Of a stretch of 64,000 nucleotides of DNA, positions 1 to 8,863 are shown piece by piece. The stretch is from contig JOEL01000027.1 in the NCBI GenBank assembly GCA_000720995.1, positions 16,802 to 80,801 on the forward strand, given 5' to 3'. Numbering within the stretch: the stretch's first letter is position 1; each line of letters opens with the position of its first letter. The position numbers and the translations under genes were made by a program. A model generated the notes under the pieces. The model was given only the letters and a program-made list of their open reading frames with translations, ran no database searches and had not been told where the DNA came from. The stretch is from Streptomyces celluloflavus. Its GTDB lineage: Bacteria; Actinomycetota; Actinomycetes; Streptomycetales; Streptomycetaceae.

Positions 1-462
1 CCCGCAGGTGCCACCGAGATGGACAACGTCCCCCTCTACGATGTCGACCACCCCGCCCCGGTGATCGAGCCGCCGCGCAAGCGCACCACGAAGACGCCGA
101 AGTCGACGCGTACCAACTTCGAGATGTACGGCTGGCTGTTCATGCGGCTGTCCGGCATCGTGCTGGTCGTCCTGGTCCTGGGCCACCTGCTGATCCAGCT
201 GGTGCTGGACGGCGGCGTCTCCAAGATCGGCTTCGCGTTCGTGGCCGGCCGCTGGGCCTCGCCGTTCTGGCAGGTCTGGGACCTGTGCATGCTGTGGCTC
301 GCCATGCTGCACGGCGCCAACGGTCTGCGCACCGTCATCAACGACTACGCGCAGCGGGACAACACCCGCTTCTGGCTGAAGATGCTGCTGTACACCGCCA
401 CGGTGTTCACCGTCCTTCTGGGCACGCTGGTGATCTTCACCTTCGACCCGAACATCCAATAA
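1..462 (+). CDS. sdhD: Succinate dehydrogenase membrane anchor subunit (SdhD), 5' end possibly outside the window
   Basis: Small hydrophobic anchor of respiratory complex II. It holds SdhAB on the membrane and helps form the quinone (and often heme) site. After a basic N-terminal stretch of about 45 residues there are three hydrophobic segments, at about 43-64, 76-100 and 118-142 counted from the ATG at 19. A conserved LAMLHGANG stretch and the final FTFDPN are typical of actinobacterial SdhD. The frame is open back to base 1 (P-A-G-A-T-E before the ATG), and homologues carry a longer N-terminus, so the true start may lie upstream. It sits 25 bp before sdhA in the usual sdhCDAB order; sdhC is expected just left of the window. 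Confidence 0.93.
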   Translation, partial: PAGATEMDNVPLYDVDHPAPVIEPPRKRTTKTPKSTRTNFEMYGWLFMRLSGIVLVVLVLGHLLIQLVLDGGVSKIGFAFVAGRWASPFWQVWDLCMLWLAMLHGANGLRTVINDYAQRDNTRFWLKMLLYTATVFTVLLGTLVIFTFDPNIQ

Positions 463-487
463 GGCCCCGGGGCTGAGGTATCCACCC

Positions 488-2242
488 ATGAAGATCCATA
501 AGTACGACACCGTCATCGTCGGCGCCGGCGGCGCGGGCATGCGCGCGGCCATCGAGTCGACGAAGCGCAGCCGCACCGCGGTCCTGACGAAGCTCTACCC
601 GACCCGCTCCCACACCGGCGCGGCGCAGGGCGGTATGGCCGCCGCCCTCGCGAACGTCGAGGAGGACAACTGGGAGTGGCACACCTTCGACACGATCAAG
701 GGCGGCGACTACCTGGTCGACCAGGACGCCGCCGAGATCCTCGCGAAGGAGGCCATCGACTCGGTCCTGGACCTGGAGAAGATGGGCCTGCCGTTCAACC
801 GCACGCCGGACGGCACCATCGACCAGCGCCGCTTCGGCGGCCACTCGCGCAACCACGGTGAGGCCCCGGTCCGCCGGTCCTGCTACGCCTCGGACCGCAC
901 CGGCCACATGATCCTCCAGACGCTGTACCAGAACTGCGTCAAGGAGGGTGTGGAGTTCTTCAACGAGTTCTACGTCCTGGACCTGCTGATGCAGGACGTC
1001 GACGGGGTCAAGAAGTCGGCCGGCGTCGTCGCGTACGAGCTGGCGACCGGCGAGATCCACGTCTTCCAGGCGAAGGCGATCATCTTCGCCTCCGGCGGCA
1101 CCGGCAAGTTCTTCAAGGTGACCTCCAACGCGCACACCCTGACCGGTGACGGCCAGGCGGCCGCGTACCGCCGGGGTCTGCCGCTGGAGGACATGGAGTT
1201 CTTCCAGTTCCACCCGACCGGCATCTGGCGGATGGGCATCCTCCTGACCGAGGGCGCGCGCGGCGAGGGCGGCATCCTTCGCAACAAGGACGGCGAGCGC
1301 TTCATGGAGAAGTACGCGCCCGTCATGAAGGACCTGGCCTCGCGTGACGTCGTCTCCCGCTCCATCTACACGGAGATCCGCGAAGGCCGCGGCTGCGGCC
1401 CGGACGGCGACCACGTCTACCTGGACCTGACCCACCTGCCGCCGGAGCAGCTGGACGCCAAGCTTCCGGACATCACCGAGTTCGCGCGCACCTACCTCGG
1501 TATCGAGCCCTACACGGACCCGATCCCGATCCAGCCGACCGCGCACTACGCCATGGGCGGCATCCCGACCAACGTCGAGGGTGAGGTGCTGGCCGACAAC
1601 ACCACCGTCGTGCCGGGCCTGTACGCCGCCGGCGAGGTCGCCTGTGTCTCCGTGCACGGCGCCAACCGGCTGGGCACCAACTCGCTGCTGGACATCAACG
1701 TCTTCGGGCGCCGGGCCGGTATCGCCGCCGCCGAGTACTCCGCGGACGCCGAGTACGTCGAGCTGCCCGAGGACCCGGCGCGCCTGGTCGTCGACCAGGT
1801 CGAGCGGCTGCGTACGTCCACCGGCACCGAGCGGGTCGCGACGCTGCGCACCGAGCTCCAGGAGTGCATGGACGCCAACGTCATGGTGTTCCGCACCGAG
1901 CAGACCATCAAGACGGCCGTCGAGAAGATCGCCGAGCTGCGCGAGCGCTACCGGAACGTGTCCATCCAGGACAAGGGCAAGCGGTTCAACACCGACCTGC
2001 TGGAGGCCATCGAGCTGGGCAACCTGCTCGACCTGGCCGAGGTCATGGCCGTGTCCGCGCTCGCCCGCAAGGAGTCCCGCGGTGGTCACTACCGCGAGGA
2101 CTACCCCAACCGCGACGACGTCAACTTCATGCGGCACACCATGGCGTACCGCGAGGTGGGCGCAGACGGCTCCGAGTCGATCCGCCTCGACTACAAGCCG
2201 GTCGTGCAGACCCGCTACCAGCCGATGGAGCGTAAGTACTGA
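488..2242 (+). CDS. sdhA: Succinate dehydrogenase flavoprotein subunit
   Basis: Catalytic flavoprotein of complex II, oxidising succinate to fumarate in the TCA cycle and passing electrons to SdhB. The protein is 584 aa, normal for the family. An FAD-binding Rossmann motif GAGGAGMRA is at residues 12-20. H42 in SHTGAAQGG is the expected covalent FAD-linkage histidine. The HPTG substrate-site motif and the late GGIPTNVEG motif are present. It lies 25 bp after sdhD, and its TGA overlaps the ATG of sdhB by one base, so the two are translationally coupled. Confidence 0.98.
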   Translation: MKIHKYDTVIVGAGGAGMRAAIESTKRSRTAVLTKLYPTRSHTGAAQGGMAAALANVEEDNWEWHTFDTIKGGDYLVDQDAAEILAKEAIDSVLDLEKMGLPFNRTPDGTIDQRRFGGHSRNHGEAPVRRSCYASDRTGHMILQTLYQNCVKEGVEFFNEFYVLDLLMQDVDGVKKSAGVVAYELATGEIHVFQAKAIIFASGGTGKFFKVTSNAHTLTGDGQAAAYRRGLPLEDMEFFQFHPTGIWRMGILLTEGARGEGGILRNKDGERFMEKYAPVMKDLASRDVVSRSIYTEIREGRGCGPDGDHVYLDLTHLPPEQLDAKLPDITEFARTYLGIEPYTDPIPIQPTAHYAMGGIPTNVEGEVLADNTTVVPGLYAAGEVACVSVHGANRLGTNSLLDINVFGRRAGIAAAEYSADAEYVELPEDPARLVVDQVERLRTSTGTERVATLRTELQECMDANVMVFRTEQTIKTAVEKIAELRERYRNVSIQDKGKRFNTDLLEAIELGNLLDLAEVMAVSALARKESRGGHYREDYPNRDDVNFMRHTMAYREVGADGSESIRLDYKPVVQTRYQPMERKY

Positions 2243-3015
2243 TGAGCACCCCGACGCTTGACAAGCACTCCGCGGCGCTCGACGCCGCCGAGAACGGCGC
2301 CGCGCACCTGATCAAGGTCACCTTCCGGATCCGCCGGTTCAACCCGGAGGTCTCGGAGGACGCCAGCTGGCAGGACTTCGAGCTGGAGATCGACCCGAAG
2401 GAGCGCGTCCTGGACGCCCTCCACAAGATCAAGTGGGACCAGGACGGCACGCTGACCTTCCGGCGGTCCTGCGCCCACGGCATCTGCGGCTCCGACGCCA
2501 TGCGCATCAACGGCAAGAACCGTCTGGCGTGCAAGACGCTGATCAAGGACATCAACCCGCAGAAGCCGATCACGGTCGAGGCCATCAAGGGTCTGACGGT
2601 CCTCAAGGACCTGGTCGTGGACATGGATCCGTTCTTCCAGGCTTACCGCGATGTGATGCCGTTCCTGATCACCAAGGGCAACGAGCCGACCCGCGAGCGC
2701 CGGCAGAGCGCCGAGGACCGCGAGCGGTTCGACGACACCACCAAGTGCATCCTGTGCGCCGCGTGCACGTCGTCCTGCCCGGTGTTCTGGAACGACGGCC
2801 AGTACTTCGGCCCGGCCGCGATCGTCAACGCGCACCGCTTCATCTTCGACAGCCGTGACGAGGGCGGCGAGCAGCGGCTCGAAATCCTCAACGACAAGGA
2901 CGGCGTCTGGCGCTGCCGTACGACCTTCAACTGCACGGACGCCTGCCCGCGCGGTATCGAGGTCACCAAGGCGATCCAGGAGGTCAAGCGAGCGCTGATC
3001 ACGCGCCGCTTCTGA
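2242..3015 (+). CDS. sdhB: Succinate dehydrogenase iron-sulfur subunit
   Basis: Electron-transfer subunit of complex II, carrying electrons from SdhA flavin to the membrane quinone. The protein is 257 aa. An N-terminal 2Fe-2S ferredoxin domain has the CAHGICGSDAM cysteines and a further Cys in NRLACKTL. A C-terminal domain has CILCAACTSSCP and CRTTFNCTDACPRGIE, the ligands of the 4Fe-4S and 3Fe-4S clusters. The start codon overlaps the sdhA stop (TGATG). A strong hairpin follows the gene, so this is the end of the operon. Confidence 0.98.
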   Translation: MSTPTLDKHSAALDAAENGAAHLIKVTFRIRRFNPEVSEDASWQDFELEIDPKERVLDALHKIKWDQDGTLTFRRSCAHGICGSDAMRINGKNRLACKTLIKDINPQKPITVEAIKGLTVLKDLVVDMDPFFQAYRDVMPFLITKGNEPTRERRQSAEDRERFDDTTKCILCAACTSSCPVFWNDGQYFGPAAIVNAHRFIFDSRDEGGEQRLEILNDKDGVWRCRTTFNCTDACPRGIEVTKAIQEVKRALITRRF

Positions 3016-3038
3016 CCCGGTCGGACACCAGGCTCCGA

Positions 3039-3087
3039 GGGCCCCGCTTCCGTGTCGCGCATGCTGTGCGTCACGGGGGCGGGGCCC
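3039..3087 (+). terminator. Terminator after the sdh operon
   Basis: Left arm 3039-3054 pairs with right arm 3072-3087 over 16 positions, with only two G-T type mismatches; the loop is 17 nt. There is no long U tract, as is common in Streptomyces. It lies between sdhB and the convergent MerR gene, so it may serve both. Confidence 0.7.
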
Positions 3088-3136
3088 TTCGGCTTGGCCC
3101 GGCGGGGCGGGTGGAAGGCGGCCGGGCGGACGGAGA

Positions 3137-3556
3137 TCAGGCGGACCGCGGGGAGCTCGCCGCCAGGGCCTCGTCCTGGGGGCGGCGGTCCCGCATGGTC
3201 TGCGCGTACGCCTCCAGCGCGGCCCGCCGCCGTGTCAACTCCGCTATCTCCGCGTCCAGTTGGGCCAGCTGCCGCGCCATGAACCCGCGGGAGAGCGCGC
3301 ACGGGACCAGCCCGGGGCCGCCCTGGGCGCAGGGCAGCAGGGCACGGATGTCGTCGGTGCCGAGCCCGGTGGCGAGAAGGTCGCGGATACGGGCGACGGT
3401 CTCGGCAGACTCGGCGTCGTAGCGCCGGTAGCCGTTGGCGTCGCGCCGGACGTGGAGGAGTCCCCGTTCCTCGTAGTAACGCAACGCGCGAGCGCTGACG
3501 CCGGTGCACCGGGACAGCTCGCCGATCCGCATCCGCTCACCCGTGCCGCCGCTCAC
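3137..3556 (-). CDS. MerR-family transcriptional regulator
   Basis: DNA-binding one-component regulator of about 139 aa. The winged HTH begins at MRIGELSRCTGVSARALRYY and continues to GLLHVRRDANGYRRYD. A dimerisation coiled coil follows (MARQLAQLDAEIAELTRRR). Between them is a cysteine pair in LPCAQGGPGLVPCA, common in this MerR subgroup; its ligand or redox role is unknown. A GTG at 3556 is favoured because GGAGGGG lies 7 nt upstream; ATG 3532 is the alternative family-conserved start. It is divergent from a hydrolase gene, and the gap holds a perfect inverted repeat inside a 19-20 bp promoter spacer, so it very likely regulates that promoter and possibly itself. Confidence 0.9.
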   Translation of the reverse strand: MSGGTGERMRIGELSRCTGVSARALRYYEERGLLHVRRDANGYRRYDAESAETVARIRDLLATGLGTDDIRALLPCAQGGPGLVPCALSRGFMARQLAQLDAEIAELTRRRAALEAYAQTMRDRRPQDEALAASSPRSA

Positions 3557-3619
3557 CGGCACTCCCCTCCACCGGACGTCCCTTCACCGGCACTCCCCTC
3601 CGCCGCCATCCCGCCCGAC

Positions 3620-3651
3620 TTGACCTTCACGCCGATGTGAAGGTGCAACCT
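3620..3651 (+). promoter_or_regulatory. MerR-type promoter with perfect palindrome, driving the divergent hydrolase
   Basis: TTGACC at 3620-3625 fits a -35 box. ACCTTCAC (3623-3630) and GTGAAGGT (3637-3644) form a perfect 8-bp inverted repeat with a 6-bp loop. A weak -10 (CAACCT, 3646-3651) lies 20 bp from the -35. The overlong spacer carrying the operator is the hallmark of MerR-controlled promoters. The predicted transcription start falls on or next to the ATG at 3659, implying a leaderless mRNA. Confidence 0.65.
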
Positions 3652-3658
3652 CTCCCCC

Positions 3659-4072
3659 ATGGCACAGATTCCCGCGGCTTCCCTGCCGCCCCTTTCCACC
3701 ACCGTCACCGGCCCGGCCACCGGCCCCGGCATCCTGCTGGCGCACGGCGCGACCGGCAGCATCGAGGGCAACTACGCCGAGCTCATCCCCGCTCTCGCGG
3801 CCTCCGGCCACCGCGTGGTGGCACCCGACTACCCGGGCTCGGGCCGGACCCCGCGCGCCGCGGACCCGCTGACGCTGGACGGTCTGGCCGACGCGCTGGT
3901 CGCCGAGGCGGTCCGGGGCGGGCTGGAGACCTTCACGCTGATCGGCTTCTCGCTGGGCACGGCGGTGGACGACGCAACGAGGGGCAGCGGAAAGACGGCA
4001 GGCGTGGCCGAGGGGGGCGCCCGTCCCTTTCCCTGGTTTCCCGGCCCGTGCGCCCGGCCGGGCCCCGATTAG
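3659..4072 (+). pseudogene. Truncated alpha/beta hydrolase
   Basis: The first about 100 residues are an alpha/beta hydrolase: an oxyanion-side motif LLAHGATGS, the core VVAPDYPGSGRT, then the nucleophile elbow IGFSLGTA. Right after the elbow (base 3965) the frame runs into VDDATRGSGKTAG, which is not hydrolase but a copy of the N-terminus of the downstream TetR gene. The remaining about 150 residues, including the catalytic acid and histidine, are gone, so the product cannot be a normal hydrolase. It is the expected target of the neighbouring MerR regulator. The reading frame is open to 4072, so a 137-aa protein may still be made. Confidence 0.8.
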
Positions 4073-4117
4073 GCTCACGGCTGTGGACGACGCAACGAGG
4101 GGTAGTGGAGAGACGGC
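3965..4117 (+). repeat. Imperfect direct repeat at the hydrolase/TetR junction
   Basis: Bases 3965-3999 and 4083-4117 match at all but three of about 35 positions (both begin GTGGACGACGCAACGAGGGG). The second copy is the start of the TetR gene; the first is fused in frame to the hydrolase stump. This marks the endpoint of a duplication/deletion event that removed the rest of the hydrolase. Confidence 0.8.
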
Positions 4118-4895
4118 GGGGGCGGCGGATCCTGCCGGTACGGCGAATGGCGCGGGCAGTACGGACGGCGCGGATGCGGCGGACAGCGCGGGTGGTACGG
4201 GCCGGGCGCGTACCAAGAGTGAGCAGACCCGTGCCCTGATTCTCGAAACGGCCATGCGGCTCTTCCAGGAGCGCGGTTACGAGAAGACGACCATGCGGGC
4301 CATCGCCAAAGAGGCCGGTGTCTCGGTGGGCAACGCCTACTACTACTTCGACTCGAAAGCCGCTCTGATCACCGGCTTCTACGACCGGATGGTGCGCGAG
4401 CACGCCGCGGTGACCCGTGCGCGCCTCCAAGGGATCGCGGACTTCGGGGAGCGCGTGGAAGTCGCCCTGCTGGCCTGGGTGGACTGCGCGGAGCCGTACC
4501 ACGAGTTCGCGGCCCAGTTCTTCAGCACGGCAGCCGATCCGGAGAGCCCCCTGAGCCCCTTCTCCGACGCATCGCACCCGGCCAGGGCGGCGGCGGTCCA
4601 GATCTTCCGGGACGTGCTCGAAGGTTCACAGGTCGGCCCGAAACTCGACGCGGAGTTGGCCGGCCTCCTCCCCGACGTGCTGTGGCTCCACCTCATGGGG
4701 GTGGTCCTCTACTGGGTCTTCGACCGCAGTGAACACACCGAGCGCACCCGGGCCTTCGTGCGGAAGTCCGCGCCGATGGTCGCGCGTGCCGTACGGCTCT
4801 CCCGGTTCAGGGTCGTCCGGCCGCTGGTTCGCGACGCCGTGGAGTTGGTGGAAGAGTTCATCATTCCGAAAGTGCGGAACGGCGTGGGCAAGTAG
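4083..4895 (+). CDS. TetR/AcrR-family transcriptional regulator
   Basis: One-component repressor of 270 aa. The first about 42 residues are a low-complexity Gly/Ala/Asp/Thr linker, then a basic start (RARTKSEQTRALILETAM) and the TetR HTH (YEKTTMRAIAKEAGVSVGNAYYYF). The C-terminal ligand domain is all-helical and rich in aromatic residues. The start is taken as GTG 4083, within the repeated junction; a later start nearer the HTH is possible because the first 42 residues are unusual. No ligand can be assigned. It may have been the original neighbour of the truncated hydrolase. Confidence 0.88.
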   Translation: MDDATRGSGETAGAADPAGTANGAGSTDGADAADSAGGTGRARTKSEQTRALILETAMRLFQERGYEKTTMRAIAKEAGVSVGNAYYYFDSKAALITGFYDRMVREHAAVTRARLQGIADFGERVEVALLAWVDCAEPYHEFAAQFFSTAADPESPLSPFSDASHPARAAAVQIFRDVLEGSQVGPKLDAELAGLLPDVLWLHLMGVVLYWVFDRSEHTERTRAFVRKSAPMVARAVRLSRFRVVRPLVRDAVELVEEFIIPKVRNGVGK

Positions 4896-5073
4896 CCGCG
4901 ACGGTTCAGCGGGGCCGCGATGTCGAACCGCGTGAACACCCGGACGGCGGGCCTGAGTTCCTTTCGGCGGAATACGCGGATTCGGATTCCTCCCGCGCGG
5001 ATAGGCAAATCCCCCGGCAGAACCGCCGTCCGCGGCGCGGAGACCGGCCGGCGGTCGATCTCCGTCGGCGGGC

Positions 5074-5580
5074 TTACTTGTCCCCCTCCAGCACCTTGTC
5101 CAGGAAGCCGTCCAGGTTGCGCATCATCCGGGCGACCCGCTCCTCCGGCGGCAGCGTCTCCTCGTACTGCCCGGCGAGCTGGGACTTCTTCCGGCCGCGG
5201 ACGTAGAGGGAGCAGGCGAGATCGGCGCAGAGGTACGTCCCGACGGTGTTGCCCTGGCGCCCCGAGGGACCGGCGCGGCGCGCGGCGAGCAGGCTGACGC
5301 CGGAGCCCGGATGTCCGGTCACACAGACCGAGCACACCGTGGTCTTGACGAAACTCCGCCGCACACCGCTCGGCACGCGCAGCGTGACACCGATCAGACC
5401 GCCGTCGCGCGGCACGACGAGATAGCTGCGGTCCGGCGCTCCCGGGTCGCGCCATCCCATGAAGTCCAGGTGCTCCCAGGGGAGTTCGGCCATTCCCACG
5501 GGCAGGTTGATCCTGCTCGCCTCGCCCTTCGAGCAGTTGACGAACGATGCGCGAACCGCTTTCTCACCCACTGGTTCCAT
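5074..5580 (-). CDS. FBP-type C-terminal treble-clef zinc-finger protein (FBP domain)
   Basis: The protein is 168 aa and resembles the FBP C-terminal zinc-finger family, related to elongation factor G-binding proteins that act on stalled ribosomes (FusB-like). The visible zinc knuckles are TTVCSVCVTG and YLCADLACSLYVRGRK, i.e. two CxxC/CxxxxC pairs about 30-40 residues apart, as in that fold. The N-terminus holds the beta-rich part (LPWEHLDFMGWRDPG). A role in translation or antibiotic tolerance is known only for distant relatives; here it is inference. It is a single gene with no obvious operon partner. Confidence 0.75.
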   Translation of the reverse strand: MEPVGEKAVRASFVNCSKGEASRINLPVGMAELPWEHLDFMGWRDPGAPDRSYLVVPRDGGLIGVTLRVPSGVRRSFVKTTVCSVCVTGHPGSGVSLLAARRAGPSGRQGNTVGTYLCADLACSLYVRGRKKSQLAGQYEETLPPEERVARMMRNLDGFLDKVLEGDK

Positions 5581-5732
5581 GGTCAGGGAACCTAACAGCG
5601 GCAGCGGAAACCGTCGCCCGATTTTTTACCGCGGGTGAGCGGGTGAGCCGAAGAGGCGTGCGGCGGGGTTGGTGGCCTGGCCGGCGCGGTGGGGGCGAGT
5701 GGCTCGCTTCACCATCCGCGTCCGTCCCGGGC

Positions 5733-6923
5733 TCAGCTCCACGCCCCGCTGCCGCCGCTCTTGCGGCGCCGGGCGCTGGTGACGGCGCCGGTCACAATGG
5801 CGCCGATGGCCAGCAGGCCGACGACGCCGCCGCCGAAGAGCATCAGCTTCTCCTTGCCGCCCATCGGCGGGTCGGGGTCCGGGCCCTTGTCGGCGCCGGG
5901 GACGACGGCCGTCTGCGGCGCCTTGCCCTGCGGCATCGGCAGCGGTCCTTGCGCGGGTCCCGCGGGGATGTCGCGGGTCAGCGCGGGGCCGGGCTGGATG
6001 AAGCCGTAGCCGTAGTGGACGTCCGGCAGTTTGAGGTGCTTGGCCTTCTGGGGACCGGCCAGACCGGCGGTCTTGACCAGGCGGTTGGCGATCTGGCCCG
6101 GGGTGAGGTGGGGGAACTTCTCCTTGAGAAGGGCGACGGCACCCGAGACGTAGGCGGTGGCGGCCGAGCTCCCGTCCTCGGTGCGGTAGGCCGTATCGCT
6201 GCCGCCCATCGCTACGGGGATCTTCACGCCGGGGGCCAGGAGGTCCAAATCGGAGTTGAAGTTGTTGTCGTCGGACGCCTTGCCGTACTGATCGACCGAG
6301 CCGACGCCGATCGCGCCGGGGCAGCCCACCGGGTAACTCCTCTGCGACCAGCCGTCGTTGCCCACCGCTGCCACGACCACGACACCTTTTTCGATGGCGT
6401 AGTGGATGGATTCACAGGTGTCGGCCACGAAGGTTTCCCCGTACGACATGTTGATGACATCCGCGCCGTGGTCCACCGCGTACCGCGTGGCCGCGGCGCC
6501 GTTCTTGTACTGCGGGATGGGCAGGATCTTGGCACCGGGCGCCAGCCCTTTGACCCCCTCGGAGCCGCCCGGCCCATGACCGTGACCCGCGATGATCCCG
6601 GCCATCGCCGTACCGTGATCGCGGAGGTCCTGGCCCGGTGCGAGGTCCTTGGAGCCATCACCCTGCGAGGTGTTCGTGAAGTCCGCACCGGGCAAAAACT
6701 GCCCCGTGAGGTCTTGATGAGTGGTACGGAAACCGCTGTCGAGCACCGCCACCGTCACCCCCTTACCGGTGGCCTTCTGCCACAGCGCCTGGGCTTCGAA
6801 CGCCTCCAACGGCCATAGATCCTTGCGCACTTGATCTGCGGCGGCGGTACCACCCGCGGTCAGCAGCAACACTCCGGTCAGCGTCGCACCGACGGTTGCG
6901 TGCACGGTTCGGGTGGCCCTCAT
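5733..6923 (-). CDS. mycP: Type VII secretion-associated serine protease, mycosin (S8 family)
   Basis: Membrane-anchored subtilisin-like protease of ESX/type VII systems, acting outside the membrane. The protein is 396 aa: N-terminal signal segment (about 10-30), catalytic Asp in VAVLDSGFRTTHQDL, His in LRDHGTAMAGIIAGHG, Ser in GSSAATAYVSGAVALL, then a C-terminal transmembrane helix (LMLFGGGVVGLLAIGAIVTG) and a basic tail. This is the mycosin layout. It follows, on the same strand, two Esx-like genes, forming a three-gene type VII set. No EccC ATPase or other membrane components are in the window. Confidence 0.92.
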   Translation of the reverse strand: MRATRTVHATVGATLTGVLLLTAGGTAAADQVRKDLWPLEAFEAQALWQKATGKGVTVAVLDSGFRTTHQDLTGQFLPGADFTNTSQGDGSKDLAPGQDLRDHGTAMAGIIAGHGHGPGGSEGVKGLAPGAKILPIPQYKNGAAATRYAVDHGADVINMSYGETFVADTCESIHYAIEKGVVVVAAVGNDGWSQRSYPVGCPGAIGVGSVDQYGKASDDNNFNSDLDLLAPGVKIPVAMGGSDTAYRTEDGSSAATAYVSGAVALLKEKFPHLTPGQIANRLVKTAGLAGPQKAKHLKLPDVHYGYGFIQPGPALTRDIPAGPAQGPLPMPQGKAPQTAVVPGADKGPDPDPPMGGKEKLMLFGGGVVGLLAIGAIVTGAVTSARRRKSGGSGAWS

Positions 6924-7052
6924 GCTGCGCTCCTACTCGCCGTACTGGATGTCCGGCGGCGATGCTCAGTCCGAGGCGCGGGCCCCGCACACAGTGGTGC
7001 GGGACCCGCGCCTCACTGCCCGCCGGGCGACGGTGTCGCCTGCTTGCTCGAT

Positions 7053-8486
7053 TTACTCGATGACGCGGGGTGCCACATTGCGCTGCGGAGTCCACGTCTC
7101 CTCTTCCTCAACGAGGTAATCGGGACGCTGTTTTCCTCCACGCCCCTTCTCCCCCTTTCGGCCCCCGCCCACACCCTGAGAACCGACCGTTCCTGAGGCC
7201 CCCTGTGCGCCCCTCGCGCCACCGCCCGTCCCTGCCTGCGAACCGCCACGGCTGCGGTGCAGACCGGCGCCGCCCTGCTTGGCGCCGCCCGTCGGACCAC
7301 CCGGCTTGCCTGCCGCACCACGGGGTACACCCGACTGGGCACCGCCGCCGGGGCGTATCGCGCCCACCGTCCCGACTGCGCCACCTCGCGCCCCACCGGC
7401 CCGACCGGAGCCCATGGCGCCGCCCGGCACGCCGACGACGCCTGGCGGGATCGCACCGCTGGGGAAGCCGCCCGTACCGCCGGTCCCGCTGTGGCCGCCG
7501 CTCGGCGGTGTGCCGCCGCCGGTGGTCGCGCCCCCGCCGCCCGGCGGCTGCACGGAGGTGCCACCCGGCAAGCTGTCGAGTCCGGTGTGTACGGGCACAT
7601 CGGCCCGCTGGCTATCGGGACCGCTGAAGCCTTCCCGTACCGCATGGCCGCCCACGTTCTTGGGCTTCTTCGGCGACACCGCCGCCGGGCGTGGGCGCGT
7701 ACCGCCCGTCACGGGCATGTTCACGGGAGGCGGCGGAGGGGTGGACGCGGGCGGCACCGGCCAGTCGTTGCCGCTCGTACCGTTACCGGTTCCATGGTTG
7801 AGGCGATCCCCGTGGAGCGTGTAATTGGCCGCCAGCTCATCCATCACGATGACCGCCTCGACCTGGCGTTCCTTAGTGAGGGACAGGCTGTCCCTATTGA
7901 GCTCCAGCGCCATACGCGCGTCCATCTTCGGGTTCGCCATATCCCGTGTGAACTGGCTGTCATCCCCGCTCTCGTCCATCACCCGGGCCCCTATACCCGG
8001 GTCCTTGATGTTCGACATGGCCTTCTTCGCCTCGCGGAGGCTGTGCGCGACCCCGGCCTCCGGCCCGGCTTCCCGGGTACCGATCAGGGAACCTTCGACA
8101 ACCCGGGCATGGCCGTATGTCCGGTCGATCTTCCCGAGTACCGTGCCCGCTTCCTTGCGGAACGCCTCGGCCGCCGAGCCCTCCCAATGCGCCGTGGCAT
8201 GGTCGACGGCGTCCATGAAGGACTTGCGGATTCCGCCCCGGCCGTCCTCGCCCGCGAGCCGGTCGGCGGCGGCGCGCCAGTGATTTCCGGAGGTCTCTAT
8301 CGCCTCGGGACTGGCATTCTCGATCATCTTGCGTAACGCATTGATCCCATGGTGGTGGAAGTCGGAAGGCGACTTGGGAACGGGGGCGTATCCCTTGAAC
8401 GACTTGAGCTGTTCATCCCGCTCACCCGCCTTCCGCTGCCGATCCATCGCCTTGGCGCTCTCGTACTCCTGCCTGGCGTCAACCAC
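7053..8486 (-). CDS. WXG-type protein with Gly/Pro-rich tail, probable type VII substrate or associated protein
   Basis: The protein is 477 aa. Residues 1 to about 240 are helical and contain ATAHWEGSAAEAF, a W-x-G turn as in WXG100/PPE-like proteins. Residues about 240-450 are a long Pro then Gly/Ala-rich low-complexity region. The extreme C-terminus (DYLVEEEETWTPQRNVAPRVIE, shown in the last about 22 residues) is an acidic conserved-looking tail of the kind seen on Streptomyces ESX-associated proteins. The start GTG 8486 has a G-rich ribosome site 6-7 nt upstream. It lies between the short Esx-like gene and the mycosin, so secretion or complex formation with them is likely. Exact function is unknown. 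Confidence 0.78.
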   Translation of the reverse strand: MVDARQEYESAKAMDRQRKAGERDEQLKSFKGYAPVPKSPSDFHHHGINALRKMIENASPEAIETSGNHWRAAADRLAGEDGRGGIRKSFMDAVDHATAHWEGSAAEAFRKEAGTVLGKIDRTYGHARVVEGSLIGTREAGPEAGVAHSLREAKKAMSNIKDPGIGARVMDESGDDSQFTRDMANPKMDARMALELNRDSLSLTKERQVEAVIVMDELAANYTLHGDRLNHGTGNGTSGNDWPVPPASTPPPPPVNMPVTGGTRPRPAAVSPKKPKNVGGHAVREGFSGPDSQRADVPVHTGLDSLPGGTSVQPPGGGGATTGGGTPPSGGHSGTGGTGGFPSGAIPPGVVGVPGGAMGSGRAGGARGGAVGTVGAIRPGGGAQSGVPRGAAGKPGGPTGGAKQGGAGLHRSRGGSQAGTGGGARGAQGASGTVGSQGVGGGRKGEKGRGGKQRPDYLVEEEETWTPQRNVAPRVIE

Positions 8487-8545
8487 GCCGGCCCCCCTTC
8501 GTCTTCGCCCTTCGTGTCGTGCCGCCGTCGGCCTCGCGGCCGCGT

Positions 8546-8863
8546 TCAGCCGTTCCCGTTCATCGAGATCCTGGTGTTCTGCTCCTGGTCCTCGTACGCG
8601 CCCCGGCTGGCTTCCGTCTTCTCGCCGAATGTGCGGATCAGGTCCTGGAGCGCCTTGATGACCTCCGACATGTACCGCTGCATACCGTCATGGGCGGAGG
8701 CGAGGCTGCCCGCCTCCAGGAATCCGGCGCCGAAGGCCGACTGCGGAATCGTCGTGTTGTAGGTGACCTTCTGGCTCGGATCGTCCATGTCACCCTGCAG
8801 GCGCCTGAGCCGGCGTACGACGCCGTCCAGCTCGTCCAGATCGACTTTGAACTGCTCTCCCAT
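8546..8863 (-). CDS. Short Esx-like helical protein
   Basis: The protein is 105 aa and entirely helical in character, the size of WXG100/EspC-like type VII proteins. It starts MGEQFKVDLDELDGVVRRL and has two predicted long helices around a short central loop. No clear W-x-G is visible; the loop reads NTTIPQSAFGAGF. ATG 8863 is chosen because GGGGGAG precedes it by 7 nt; the open frame continues far upstream without a credible start. It is the first gene of the three-gene type VII set. It is best seen as a partner of the longer protein downstream rather than a classical EsxA. Confidence 0.75.
   Translation of the reverse strand: MGEQFKVDLDELDGVVRRLRRLQGDMDDPSQKVTYNTTIPQSAFGAGFLEAGSLASAHDGMQRYMSEVIKALQDLIRTFGEKTEASRGAYEDQEQNTRISMNGNG

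Noticed and set aside
437-2137. Long antisense ORF (566 codons) opposite sdhA
   Set aside because: Mirrors sdhA codon bias; Val/Asp/Gly/Leu-rich translation with no domain. Typical high-GC shadow.
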